Positions 1-6,493 are shown, counted from the stretch's first letter. The stretch: 6,709 bases of DNA from an uncultured Clostridia bacterium (GCA_946497265.1 CAMMKL010000122.1:1-6709), one strand, 5' to 3'. Notes: generated from the letters alone by a model not told the origin. Numbers and translations are program-made.

Positions 1-938
1 TGGTTCTTGAAAAAGACCCCCGTGCAATATTCCCGGTGGCTGATCTTATTGACTCCTTCCCAAATCCACGGGCGCAGCTTCCAGCCTCCGTTTTCTTTTT
101 GATAGTCTTCCAACGCATGGCGGTAGGCATTGGTTATCACTGCCACATAGTAAGCTGATTTTGCCCGGCCTTCAATTTTCAGACTGGTCACTCCCGCATT
201 CAAAAGCGCTGGGATGTGCTCAATCATGCACAAATCCCTTGAATTAAAAAAGTACGTGCCCTCCGGCTGCTCTACAACCGGAAAGTACTGCCCAGGCCGG
301 CTTTCTTCCATAAGGTAATATTTCCACCGGCAAGGCTGGGCACAGTCCCCACGGTTGGCGTCGCGGCCGGTCAGATAATTGGAGATTAGACACCGCCCGG
401 AAAAAGAAACGCACATGGAACCATGGACAAAGGCTTCGATCTCCATACATGGGTCGGTCTTTACACGAATTTCGGCAATTTCTTCCAAAGAGAGTTCCCT
501 TGCAAGCACGACCCGGGAGGCTCCCATTTCCCAAAATGCGCGGGCGGTCTGATAATTTACGATGCCCGCTTGGGTGGAGATGTGTATATCCACCTGCGGC
601 GCCGCCTGCTTTGCCAGGCCCAGTACACCAATATCGGAAATAATAAAAGCGTCTACCCCGGCTTGGGCGGTTTCTTTTAGAAAATCGGGAAGGCGTCCTA
701 TCTCTTCGTTGCGCGGCAGGGTATTGCAGGTAAGATATACCTTTACCCCACGGTTATGGGCATAGGCTACCGCGCTATTAAGCTCTTCCAGATTAAAATT
801 ACTGGGGGCGGAACGCATCCCAAATTCAGTTCCTGCCAGATAAACAGCGTTTGCCCCAAAGTCTACTGCAGCCCGGAACCGCTCCATATCGCCTGCCGGT
901 GATAAGATTTCTGCAGTGGGTTGTTGCTGGTTTTCCAA
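1..938 (-). CDS. trhP: U32 family peptidase-like protein, probable TrhP-type tRNA hydroxylation protein (3' end cut by window)
   Basis: The 312 visible codons encode a U32-family protein; the C-terminus lies beyond the left edge. The N-terminus ILSPAGDMERFRAAVDFGAN and the U32 signature at about residues 168-186 (ExFxxGSMCxxxxGxCxxS) are both present. Four cysteines (176, 183, 199, 203, the last two in DCAQPC) fit the iron-sulfur-type cysteine set of this family. Family knowledge: TrhP (E. coli YegQ, Bacillus YrrN/YrrO) is needed for 5-hydroxyuridine at the wobble position of certain tRNAs; other U32 members act on 23S rRNA or were described as collagenases. No stop appears within 312 codons, which suits the longer YrrO-like form of about 400 residues. 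The start is TTG at 938, chosen because GGGGAGG (946-952) sits 7 nt upstream and the reading frame fits the family from there; an ATG 17 codons further in has no such site. The gene lies 22 nt after mltG. The family call is firm; the exact paralogue is inferred. Confidence 0.88.
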   Translation of the reverse strand, partial: MENQQQPTAEILSPAGDMERFRAAVDFGANAVYLAGTEFGMRSAPSNFNLEELNSAVAYAHNRGVKVYLTCNTLPRNEEIGRLPDFLKETAQAGVDAFIISDIGVLGLAKQAAPQVDIHISTQAGIVNYQTARAFWEMGASRVVLARELSLEEIAEIRVKTDPCMEIEAFVHGSMCVSFSGRCLISNYLTGRDANRGDCAQPCRWKYYLMEESRPGQYFPVVEQPEGTYFFNSRDLCMIEHIPALLNAGVTSLKIEGRAKSAYYVAVITNAYRHALEDYQKENGGWKLRPWIWEGVNKISHREYCTGVFFKN

Positions 939-960
939 ATGAAAGCCTCCCCATTACAAT

Positions 961-2436
961 TTATTCCTCATTGAGCCCGGCCTTTTCAATGTTCTGGTTT
1001 TGCTGTTCCAATGTCTTAGCCGTATAGAACACCGGCGTTTCTTCCTTGCTGTACAGGAAATAGTAAAGGTCGGTTTCCTCAGGGAACAAGGCAGCGGTAA
1101 GGGCTTCCCTGCCTGGGCTGCACAACGGCCCCGCCGGTAATCCAGAGAAATTATAGGTGTCGTACTTACTGGTGAAATCCTGTTGATCTGCCGGAAGCTG
1201 CGCCTTGTTTTTGTATGGATAAAATACCGTAACGTCCGACATCAAGCGGCTTAACCCGAATTCCCCAAATTCATTAGCTTCACCTTCGCTCAAAGCCAAG
1301 CGGTTATGGAACACGGAGGAAATCGTTGCCATATCCTCCGTACTGCCGGCTTCCAGCTGGATAATCGAAGCCAAACGGGTGACGTTTTCCATGGTCATCC
1401 CCTTATCCGCAGCTACCTGCACCATACTGACCGGCTCTTCGTAACCGGGGAACTCTAACGGTTCGTTTATTTTATTTTCGTAATTGTTGAGCATTTTGCG
1501 TACTACGTCTTCCGGTTCGGAGGCTTCGTAGTAGGTATACGTATCGGGGAACAAATAGCCTTCCAGTTTATAATACCGGTCCTGCTCGTTGTCTATAGCA
1601 GCAAGGAAGGAATAATCCTCGTCCAGCTCATCCGTATTACAGTAAGCTAAAAATTCTTCTGCGGAACAAACATTTTTATCCTCTAAATGCTGGGCATATT
1701 CCAGAATGTTCATTCCTTCATAGAAGGTTACCTGAACGGTATCCTTTCGGTTTTCCTGATGGAACAAATAATTAATGATGGCCTCATAATCCATGTTCAG
1801 ATTCATATCATAGCTGCCTTTGGTAAAGCTGATATGCCCCTTACGGGTTATGGTCGCATACAGTTTAAAGAAACCGGGATTATCAATGATATGCCTTTCG
1901 GTTAGGATATTCGCCACATCCTGCAAGCTGGAACCGTCCGGAATTTCTACAGCAACCGTTGTCTCAGCATCGGTACGGCTGATGGCCAGCATATCGTTTA
2001 CGCCCACCAGTATGTACTGGGAAAGCAATACGGAAACCAGTACCACCATAACCAGCCAGATCATTTTAAACAGGCAGCCGTTTTTCTTTGCCTTAGCTTT
2101 TTTCCGTTTTTTCTCCGCTTTTGCAGCCGCACGTGCCGCTTTCTTCTCTTGCTTGGAAAGCACCGGCGGTTTTTGCCGGCTGGCCGCATATTCCTCGCTA
2201 AAGCTGTTCAGGTTATCCGGTTGCACTGGCGCGCTTGTATTCTCGGGCGCGCCGGCCGGCTGCGCAACAGGCAAATCCCCATCCTCCTGCGGCGGCAAAG
2301 GGCCTGCCGGTTGAGGGTCCGTAAATTCTCCATCCAAATTTAACTGGAACTGCTCAATCTTTTGCTTACGCCTTTGCTCCAAAGCATCCAGCGGATCGTT
2401 TGGCTTTTGATTAGGCCTATTCATATGGTCGCTCAT
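961..2436 (-). CDS. mltG: Endolytic peptidoglycan transglycosylase MltG (YceG-like)
   Basis: This 491-residue membrane protein cleaves nascent glycan strands and so sets peptidoglycan chain length. The N-terminal ~95 residues are polar, proline- and glutamine-rich and presumably cytoplasmic. A dense lysine/arginine stretch (about 96-119) precedes one membrane helix (about 123-146). A LysM-like segment (about 160-200, VEIPDGSSLQDVANILTER) and the YceG catalytic domain follow outside the cell. EGYLFPDTY (292-300), HNRL (377-380) and the FSGLPAGPLCSPG segment (430-442) are family hallmarks. Glu362 in ASIIQLEAG aligns with the catalytic Glu218 of E. coli MltG; the preceding family glutamate of EKE is Gln here. 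The frame is open up to an ATG at 2505, but AGGAGG at 2443-2448, 6 nt before the ATG at 2436, strongly favours the shorter form. The protein is longer than E. coli MltG (340 residues) because of the cytoplasmic tail, as in other Gram-positives. Confidence 0.95.
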   Translation of the reverse strand: MSDHMNRPNQKPNDPLDALEQRRKQKIEQFQLNLDGEFTDPQPAGPLPPQEDGDLPVAQPAGAPENTSAPVQPDNLNSFSEEYAASRQKPPVLSKQEKKAARAAAKAEKKRKKAKAKKNGCLFKMIWLVMVVLVSVLLSQYILVGVNDMLAISRTDAETTVAVEIPDGSSLQDVANILTERHIIDNPGFFKLYATITRKGHISFTKGSYDMNLNMDYEAIINYLFHQENRKDTVQVTFYEGMNILEYAQHLEDKNVCSAEEFLAYCNTDELDEDYSFLAAIDNEQDRYYKLEGYLFPDTYTYYEASEPEDVVRKMLNNYENKINEPLEFPGYEEPVSMVQVAADKGMTMENVTRLASIIQLEAGSTEDMATISSVFHNRLALSEGEANEFGEFGLSRLMSDVTVFYPYKNKAQLPADQQDFTSKYDTYNFSGLPAGPLCSPGREALTAALFPEETDLYYFLYSKEETPVFYTAKTLEQQNQNIEKAGLNEE

Positions 2437-2442
2437 GTTTGT

Positions 2443-2448
2443 CCTCCT
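2443..2448 (-). promoter_or_regulatory. Ribosome binding site of mltG
   Basis: This is a perfect AGGAGG on the minus strand, 6 nt upstream of the ATG at 2436. It decides the mltG start against the upstream in-frame ATG at 2505, whose extra 23 residues have no family-like character. Confidence 0.85.
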
Positions 2449-2528
2449 ATTCCAAAGCGAATCGGACGAATAATCCCCTGTCATGGCAGGCACATCCAAT
2501 TGCATCTAAACAATCCTAACAGAAACAT

Positions 2529-2544
2529 TTTCAGAGGGCTGAAA
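2529..2544 (-). repeat. Short inverted repeat in the gap before mltG
   Basis: TTTCAG and CTGAAA form a perfect 6-bp inverted repeat around a 4-nt centre. It lies in the 142-nt gap between the cyclo-ligase stop and the mltG start. No T-run follows on the minus strand, so it is not a convincing intrinsic terminator. A second, imperfect palindrome (CCTG/CAGG arms) lies at 2477-2490. I see no good sigma-A promoter in the gap; TTGGAT followed 18 nt later by GATTAT is a poor match. The repeat could be an RNA hairpin, an operator, or chance. Confidence 0.3.
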
Positions 2545-2578
2545 TCAGGATGGTCTTGCCCGATACCCCAGTTTTCAG

Positions 2579-3169
2579 TCATGGACGCATGGTCTTACGC
2601 AAATAGCGGTCTGTAATCAATAAATCCACGGGCCGGTCATACCTGCCGTGCGGCAGGCGCCACTGTGTGCAGTTGCTGTAGCATAATCCTACGGTTGTCC
2701 CCTGAAACTTAGCCAAAAAACGGTCGTAATAACCTTTGCCATACCCCAGCCGGAACCCTTCCGCATCAAAGGAAAGCCCCGGTACAATACAAAGCCCCCG
2801 GGAAAAATCGGTCACCTTGTCACAGCGCCCGGGCACAGGTTCCAAAACGCCGAACATACCGGGTTCCAAGTCTTCCTCCCCTTGGATAAAAAAGAACTCC
2901 ATATCAATTTCACCGGGTATACATCGTGGGACAGCCACCTTTTTTTGATTCGCCCGCGCCGCCGCGATAATCGCCATCGTATCCACCTCAATATCTTTGG
3001 ACACATACGTAAAGAGGATGTCGTTCTGATGGTATTGACGCAAGGAAAGAAACCGGCTTTGAATTTCAACGTCCATCCGGTGCTTCTGTTTAGGCGGCAT
3101 ATTGCGGCGTAGCGACTTAAATTTGTTGCGCAGGTTGTTTTTAACTACTCGAATATCTTTTATATACAT
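2579..3169 (-). CDS. 5-formyltetrahydrofolate cyclo-ligase (MTHFS)
   Basis: This 196-residue cytoplasmic enzyme uses ATP to convert 5-formyl-tetrahydrofolate to 5,10-methenyl-tetrahydrofolate, returning a storage or inhibitory folate to the one-carbon pool. An N-terminal basic segment (KNNLRNKFKSLRR, 10-22) matches the ATP-binding region of the family. LEPVP lies at 109-113, and the hallmark VPGLSFD...GFRLGYGKGYYDRFL spans 129-152. Length is normal for the family (about 180-200). The frame is open 40 codons further upstream, but that extension is arginine-rich, unlike the family, and lies inside the preceding DJ-1 gene. The ATG at 3169 fits the family N-terminus and overlaps the upstream gene's end by 10 nt, which suggests translational coupling. 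Its ribosome binding site (AGGA about 10 nt upstream) is weak. The Bacillus counterpart is yqgN, E. coli ygfA. In this cluster it probably supports the folate demand created by ThyX, which is an inference from context. Confidence 0.94.
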   Translation of the reverse strand: MYIKDIRVVKNNLRNKFKSLRRNMPPKQKHRMDVEIQSRFLSLRQYHQNDILFTYVSKDIEVDTMAIIAAARANQKKVAVPRCIPGEIDMEFFFIQGEEDLEPGMFGVLEPVPGRCDKVTDFSRGLCIVPGLSFDAEGFRLGYGKGYYDRFLAKFQGTTVGLCYSNCTQWRLPHGRYDRPVDLLITDRYLRKTMRP

Positions 3170-3699
3170 TGTATCGACATCCTGATTTGCTCCGCTTTCT
3201 CGTTCCCGCAGAACTTTTTGATCAAGGCGAGGGCAAATTCCACCGCTACGCCTGCGCCGCGCGCCGTAACAAGCCCTTCCTGTGCGCAAACCGGTTCCGT
3301 CCCCATTTCCGCCCCGGCAAGTTCCTGTTCAAAGCCCGGAAAGCATACGGCCCGCCTCCCTTTCAATAAGCCCATATGCCCCAAAATAGAGGGTGCGGCA
3401 CAAATAGCCGCCACCAAGCCGCCGGTTTCCACACAATACTCAACGCAAGCCCGCACAATGGGAGACGCTTCCAGGTTCAAGGTGCCGGGCATCCCACCGG
3501 GTAATACCACGGCTTTTAGCCCTTCTGTCTCGGCCTGCGCCTCTTCTATGTCCGCAGTTACCGGAATACCGTGGGAACCTGTTATATTTTTACCTCCTAC
3601 GCCCACCGTTGCCACGGAAAGCTCGGCACGGCGCAGCAAATCCACCGCGGTTAATGCCTCTATTTCCTCAAAGCCATTTGCCAAAAACACATATATCAT
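3160..3699 (-). CDS. DJ-1/PfpI (ThiJ/YajL) family protein
   Basis: This 179-residue soluble protein belongs to the DJ-1 family. GFEEIEA (9-15) supplies Glu14, equivalent to DJ-1 Glu18, and Cys100 in AAICAAPSIL is the conserved nucleophile-elbow cysteine (DJ-1 Cys106). PGGMPG (67-72) and VEFALALI (153-160) are further family segments. The histidine of human DJ-1 (His126) corresponds to Phe120 here, which I recall is also Phe in E. coli YajL. Proposed activities include chaperone, glyoxalase and protein or nucleotide deglycase, and the last is disputed, so no reaction is assigned. Older annotations naming it a thiamine (ThiJ) enzyme are not supported. The ATG at 3699 follows AAGGGTG by about 9 nt. 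The last 10 nt overlap the cyclo-ligase start, and the two genes probably form a translationally coupled pair. Confidence 0.93.
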   Translation of the reverse strand: MIYVFLANGFEEIEALTAVDLLRRAELSVATVGVGGKNITGSHGIPVTADIEEAQAETEGLKAVVLPGGMPGTLNLEASPIVRACVEYCVETGGLVAAICAAPSILGHMGLLKGRRAVCFPGFEQELAGAEMGTEPVCAQEGLVTARGAGVAVEFALALIKKFCGNEKAEQIRMSIQCI

Positions 3700-3820
3700 T
3701 TGAAAAGCACCCTTTCTCCTGCTTCGCGTTAGACAGGCGTTCTTTTTTATCGTGCACCGCTTTTTCTACGGCTATACAGGCACCGCATGTTTCGTTTGCA
3801 TTTATTGGTTCTCATTCCGT

Positions 3821-4504
3821 CTATAATGGATAATCCGGTTGAATCATTTCCCGTATCTTGCCGGTTAACTCATCATGGATCTCCTGAATGGAACGCAGCC
3901 GAGTCCCCGCCATACAGGGAATGCAGCTCCACTCAAGCTTCTGTGCAGAAAAACGCGCCGTAAGATGGCATTGCTGCAAAAATTCTCTATTCCTTTCATG
4001 CAAATCCTTTTTGCTTTCATCCCCATGGTAGCGGCGCGTAATCAATTGCTGGGAAATTTCCGGCGATACATCCAAATAGAACGTGATATCCGGCTGCGGA
4101 AGGCCCAGCCGGCCGTACTCATAATCTTGCAACCAATCCAGGTATTCATACCATTGTGACTGAGGCAGTTTGGTCATTTGATAGATAGCGTTTGAGGTCG
4201 TATATCGGTCCGCCAACAGGATACAGCCTGCTTCATAATCTTTCTTCCAAAATTTAAGATAGCTGGCATAGCGATCCACCGCATAAAAAGAAGAAGCTCC
4301 ATAGGCGTTTACATCCTCAGGATGGTTTCCAAATTCCCCTTTCAGATACATCTGCACCAAAACGGAAGAAGGGTGAGCATAATCTGGAAACGAAAGGCGC
4401 TTTACCGGCATACCGGCACGCAGCAAATACTCCTCCAAAAGTTCCGTCTGGGTGGCTTTGCCGCTTCCATCCAATCCCTCAATGACTATTAATTTTCCCC
4501 TCAT
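3821..4504 (-). CDS. tmk: Thymidylate kinase (dTMP kinase)
   Basis: This 227-residue cytoplasmic kinase phosphorylates dTMP to dTDP with ATP. The P-loop is GLDGSGKATQ (10-19), with Ala17 at the position usually held by Ser or Thr. The family's conserved DR pair is Asp99-Arg100 in LLADRYTTSNAIYQ, and LDVSPE (144-149) precedes a basic LID segment (RRYHGDESKKDLHE, 157-170). Basic residues in the LID rather than the P-loop resemble the type II bacterial arrangement. The substrate segment reads SFPDYAHPSSVLV (38-50), not the common bacterial REPGGT form; I recall this variant from clostridial enzymes. The ATG at 4504 overlaps the thyX stop as ATGA, and GGGAGA lies about 10 nt upstream inside thyX. 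The C-terminal ~35 residues are poorly conserved. Coupling to thyX places consecutive steps of dTTP synthesis side by side, which strongly supports dTMP as substrate. Confidence 0.94.
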   Translation of the reverse strand: MRGKLIVIEGLDGSGKATQTELLEEYLLRAGMPVKRLSFPDYAHPSSVLVQMYLKGEFGNHPEDVNAYGASSFYAVDRYASYLKFWKKDYEAGCILLADRYTTSNAIYQMTKLPQSQWYEYLDWLQDYEYGRLGLPQPDITFYLDVSPEISQQLITRRYHGDESKKDLHERNREFLQQCHLTARFSAQKLEWSCIPCMAGTRLRSIQEIHDELTGKIREMIQPDYPL

Positions 4505-5280
4505 GCCTTTGTATTCTCCCTAAGCCCGTGAAAATACGCGCGTACTTCCTTCATTTTGCCGCAGGACATGCTGCCTTCCGGGCACGCGCCGCGCATACAC
4601 GATGGACCGGCATTTCGGAACAGGTTGGGCGCCACGTCCAGAACCAGCCTTAGCATCTGGTTAGCAACCTCACGAATTTCCCACTGGGCGCGGTTGCAGC
4701 AGCGATGAGCAAAAAAATTCATAAGGCTGCGGGTATTAAAAGTACAAATCAACTTAGTGGCGCAGGCGTTGGGCAATACAAAGCGCGCATCCTCAATCGC
4801 CTTTTTTTCCGCCATGCGGGCGGCCTGTTTTTCCTCTTTCCCTTCCGCCAAAAATTGTTTTTTATGTTTTTCTTTTAAGATGGCGGTCAGACGATCGTAA
4901 TGCTTCTGATCTTCTTCCATCGCCTTTAAAAATTCCTCCCTCGCTTCGGGAATCGCCTCAATCTCAGGCGGCAGGACAAATTCAAACATCTTTTCCCGCA
5001 CATACCGCTGGCTCTGCACGCTGTAGGAGGCAATCCGATGGCGGGTAATCTGTGCCAGCAGCGAACGGGAAACCCCTTCGATCCCAAAGGTAAAGCTTGC
5101 GTGCTCCATGGGGCTTTCGTGGCCGATCTGTGCCAGCATATCCACAAAATCCGCCGTCTTCTCTTCGGTCAGCCCTTCCTTTATCTGGTCAATCCCCACT
5201 GGGGAATAGCACAATTTGGCTGCCGCCGCCACTGTTTTCTCCGGTTGCGGCGTATATGAAATCAAGGTTACTTTTGCCAA
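4501..5280 (-). CDS. thyX: Flavin-dependent thymidylate synthase ThyX
   Basis: This 259-residue enzyme methylates dUMP to dTMP with methylene-tetrahydrofolate, using FAD and NAD(P)H, and releases tetrahydrofolate rather than dihydrofolate. The ThyX signature RHRX7S is present as R80-H81-R82 to Ser90 (RHRIASYSVQSQR). GHESPMEHASF (53-63) is the conserved N-terminal motif, and NTRSLMNFFAHRCCNRAQWEIR (182-203) carries C-terminal substrate and flavin contacts. A lysine/glutamate-rich stretch (about 117-163) makes it longer than the shortest ThyX proteins. The C-terminus has a cysteine cluster, GPSCMRGACPEGSMSCGK (Cys228, Cys233, Cys240), which resembles a metal site but is untested. The start is TTG at 5280, 10 nt after GAGAGGAG (5291-5298), because the family N-terminus (KVTLISYT) begins at once; no closer ATG exists. 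It heads the leftward cluster, behind the promoter at 5358-5386. Confidence 0.95.
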   Translation of the reverse strand: MAKVTLISYTPQPEKTVAAAAKLCYSPVGIDQIKEGLTEEKTADFVDMLAQIGHESPMEHASFTFGIEGVSRSLLAQITRHRIASYSVQSQRYVREKMFEFVLPPEIEAIPEAREEFLKAMEEDQKHYDRLTAILKEKHKKQFLAEGKEEKQAARMAEKKAIEDARFVLPNACATKLICTFNTRSLMNFFAHRCCNRAQWEIREVANQMLRLVLDVAPNLFRNAGPSCMRGACPEGSMSCGKMKEVRAYFHGLRENTKA

Positions 5281-5298
5281 TCAGATCCGACTCCTCTC

Positions 5299-5323
5299 AC
5301 AGGCCTATGCTGACACAGCCTGT
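5299..5323 (-). promoter_or_regulatory. Stem-loop in the thyX leader, abutting its ribosome binding site
   Basis: In transcript order, ACAGGC (5323-5318) pairs perfectly with GCCTGT (5304-5299) around a 13-nt loop. The 3' arm ends at the base before the GAGAGGAG ribosome binding site (5298-5291). The position suggests an effect on thyX translation or mRNA stability. It could also be a chance 6-bp pairing. Confidence 0.4.
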
Positions 5324-5357
5324 CCTATTTTCTTCAAAATTGCTCATGAATATGGTT

Positions 5358-5386
5358 ATTATATCAGAAAGCGAGCCTGACTTCAA
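5358..5386 (-). promoter_or_regulatory. Sigma-A-type promoter for the thyX-led cluster
   Basis: On the minus strand TTGAAG (5386-5381) is followed after 17 nt by a perfect TATAAT (5363-5358). TGA directly before it gives an extended -10 (TGN). Transcription should start near 5351 and leave a leader of about 70 nt before the thyX TTG. The first 40 nt of that leader show nothing special; the rest holds the stem-loop and ribosome binding site. Confidence 0.85.
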
Positions 5387-5424
5387 GATTTGCAGAAAGA
5401 AACAGCTATTTGCCTTTCTTCGAG

Positions 5425-5453
5425 TTCCTTTTTGCCCTATTTTTTGATATACT
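5425..5453 (+). promoter_or_regulatory. Candidate promoter for the YihY/BrkB-family gene
   Basis: TATACT (5448-5453) is preceded by TGA, giving an extended -10. The -35 element at a 17-nt spacing is only TTCCTT, a poor match. The predicted start near 5460 would leave a leader of about 97 nt. The divergent thyX promoter lies about 60 nt away, so the two could affect each other. Confidence 0.5.
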
Positions 5454-5490
5454 ATACCGTAAAGGAACGAGTAATAAAACGCTTGTCACA

Positions 5491-5513
5491 GATCATTCTA
5501 ATAACAAATGATT
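5491..5513 (+). repeat. Inverted repeat in the leader of the YihY/BrkB-family gene
   Basis: ATCATT (5492-5497) and AATGAT (5507-5512) are perfect inverted arms around a 9-nt centre, with a flanking G-T wobble. It sits downstream of the predicted transcription start and 44 nt before the ATG. It could be an operator or an mRNA hairpin; the low GC content makes the hairpin weak. Confidence 0.3.
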
Positions 5514-5556
5514 CGGTCGATCAGACAAAACTTTTGGAACAGAAAGCGGGAAGCGT

Positions 5557-6432
5557 ATGAAGAAAACCATTAAAAAAGTACTGCAAAATCCAAAAATCAT
5601 GTTTCTTCGCACATTAACGAAACGGTATTTTACCGACAACGTTGGAAGCTCTGCCGCTGCGCTGACCTACTACCTCATATTCTCTATGTTTCCCTTCTTG
5701 ATCTTTATCAGCGTACTCCTTAGCTTTTTGAACCTGCCGCCGCTGACGACCGATAACTTTTACAACATTATCCCTATGGATGTATTGAACCTGGTAAACG
5801 ACTATTTATCCCAGATTGCAGAAATGCGGAACGCCTCGCTGCTTTTTTGGGGCTTGTTCTTTACCATATATGCAACAATGAGAGCCATCAATTGTTTGAG
5901 CCGCTCCATCAGCCGTGCCTACCGCCTGAAGGAAAGGCGGACGTTCCCCCGTTATCAAATTCAAGCGCTGCTCTTCACTTTAATTATGATGGTCACGATC
6001 TTTTCCGCCCTGATTCTACTCACATTCGGCCGGTCGTTGCTGACCTATCTTTCTAGATTTCTTTCTTTGAACAATGACGTAATTAATGTATGGAGCATCC
6101 TGCGCTTTGCGGTGCTCGCATTGCTTCTGTTCGCCCTTCTTTTCCTGTTGTATTATTGGCTTCCGAACAAACACTTTACCGCACGCCAAGTGCTTCCCGG
6201 CACGCTGGCGGCTTTGGTATCCTGGCTGACCGTATCGGCGGGATTTGCTTTCTATGTGGAAAATATGGCCAACTACTCGGTTGTTTACGGCTCCATCGGG
6301 GCTGTAATCGTTTTGTTGCTTTGGTTATATTTCAGTGCGATCATCATTATTATGGGCTCCGAATTCAACAGCGTGCTCGCCGACCAAAAAAAGCCGCGCA
6401 CCCCTGCAAAACTGGTCCCAAATAAAAAATAA
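5557..6432 (+). CDS. YihY/BrkB-family integral membrane protein
   Basis: This 291-residue protein has six predicted membrane helices at about 32-57, 92-113, 133-157, 177-201, 209-233 and 244-272. Family hallmarks are SSAAALTYYLIFSMFPFLIF (31-50), YWLPNK (200-205) and YGSIGAVIVLLLWLYFSAI near 244-262, ending in MGSEFN (266-271). Length is typical (about 280-300). The N-terminus is basic, and the C-terminal ~20 residues are a short lysine/proline-rich cytoplasmic tail. Function is unsettled: the family was once called ribonuclease BN in error, one member (BrkB) was linked to serum resistance in Bordetella, and a transport role is possible. The ATG at 5557 follows GGGAAG by about 4 nt, a modest ribosome binding site; the family N-terminus fits this start. 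It is the only complete rightward gene here and is probably monocistronic. Confidence 0.93.
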   Translation: MKKTIKKVLQNPKIMFLRTLTKRYFTDNVGSSAAALTYYLIFSMFPFLIFISVLLSFLNLPPLTTDNFYNIIPMDVLNLVNDYLSQIAEMRNASLLFWGLFFTIYATMRAINCLSRSISRAYRLKERRTFPRYQIQALLFTLIMMVTIFSALILLTFGRSLLTYLSRFLSLNNDVINVWSILRFAVLALLLFALLFLLYYWLPNKHFTARQVLPGTLAALVSWLTVSAGFAFYVENMANYSVVYGSIGAVIVLLLWLYFSAIIIIMGSEFNSVLADQKKPRTPAKLVPNKK

Positions 6433-6447
6433 CCCATCAAGGAATGT

Positions 6448-6457
6448 GTCGGCCGAC
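6448..6457. repeat. Perfect 10-bp palindrome after the YihY/BrkB-family gene
   Basis: GTCGGCCGAC lies 15 nt after the stop codon. With no spacer between its arms it would fold poorly as RNA, so it is more like a protein-binding site or chance than a terminator. Confidence 0.3.
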
Positions 6458-6469
6458 CGCCTATACGCT

Positions 6470-6493
6470 GGGAACAAGATCCCTTTTCGTTTT
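6470..6493 (+). terminator. Weak intrinsic terminator candidate
   Basis: GGGA (6470-6473) pairs with TCCC (6480-6483) around a 6-nt loop and is followed by TTTTCGTTTT (6484-6493). The stem is only 4 bp and the T-run is interrupted, so termination would be inefficient. It is the best candidate for the end of the YihY/BrkB transcript, 37 nt after the stop codon. Confidence 0.4.

Noticed and set aside
244..534. 96-codon minus-strand frame inside the U32 gene
   Set aside because: It is an alternative frame of the same strand as the trhP-like gene, whose own frame carries the family signature.
1820..2314. 164-codon plus-strand frame opposite mltG
   Set aside because: It is antisense to a clear gene, has a low-complexity Ser/Ala/Phe-rich product, and has no ribosome binding site or family match.
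2437..2505. 23-residue N-terminal extension of MltG from the upstream ATG at 2505
   Set aside because: A perfect AGGAGG 6 nt before the ATG at 2436 lies inside the extension, and the extension has no family-like features.
3170..3289. 40-residue N-terminal extension of the folate cyclo-ligase
   Set aside because: It is arginine-rich, lies entirely within the DJ-1 gene, and would make the protein longer than the family norm.
3218..3703. 161-codon plus-strand frame opposite the DJ-1 gene
   Set aside because: It mirrors the codon bias of the real minus-strand gene, and the product is a Pro/Ser/Ala-rich sequence with no recognisable domain.
3747..3815. 22-codon minus-strand reading frame (MRTNKCKRNMRCLYSRRKSGAR) in the tmk to DJ-1 gap
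   Set aside because: It has no ribosome binding site, is very short and strongly basic, and has no recognisable similarity. It is most likely a chance frame.
3700..3820. Possible terminator or promoter between tmk and the DJ-1 gene
   Set aside because: On the minus strand the gap has A-runs rather than a T-run after any stem, and no -35/-10 pair close to consensus was found.
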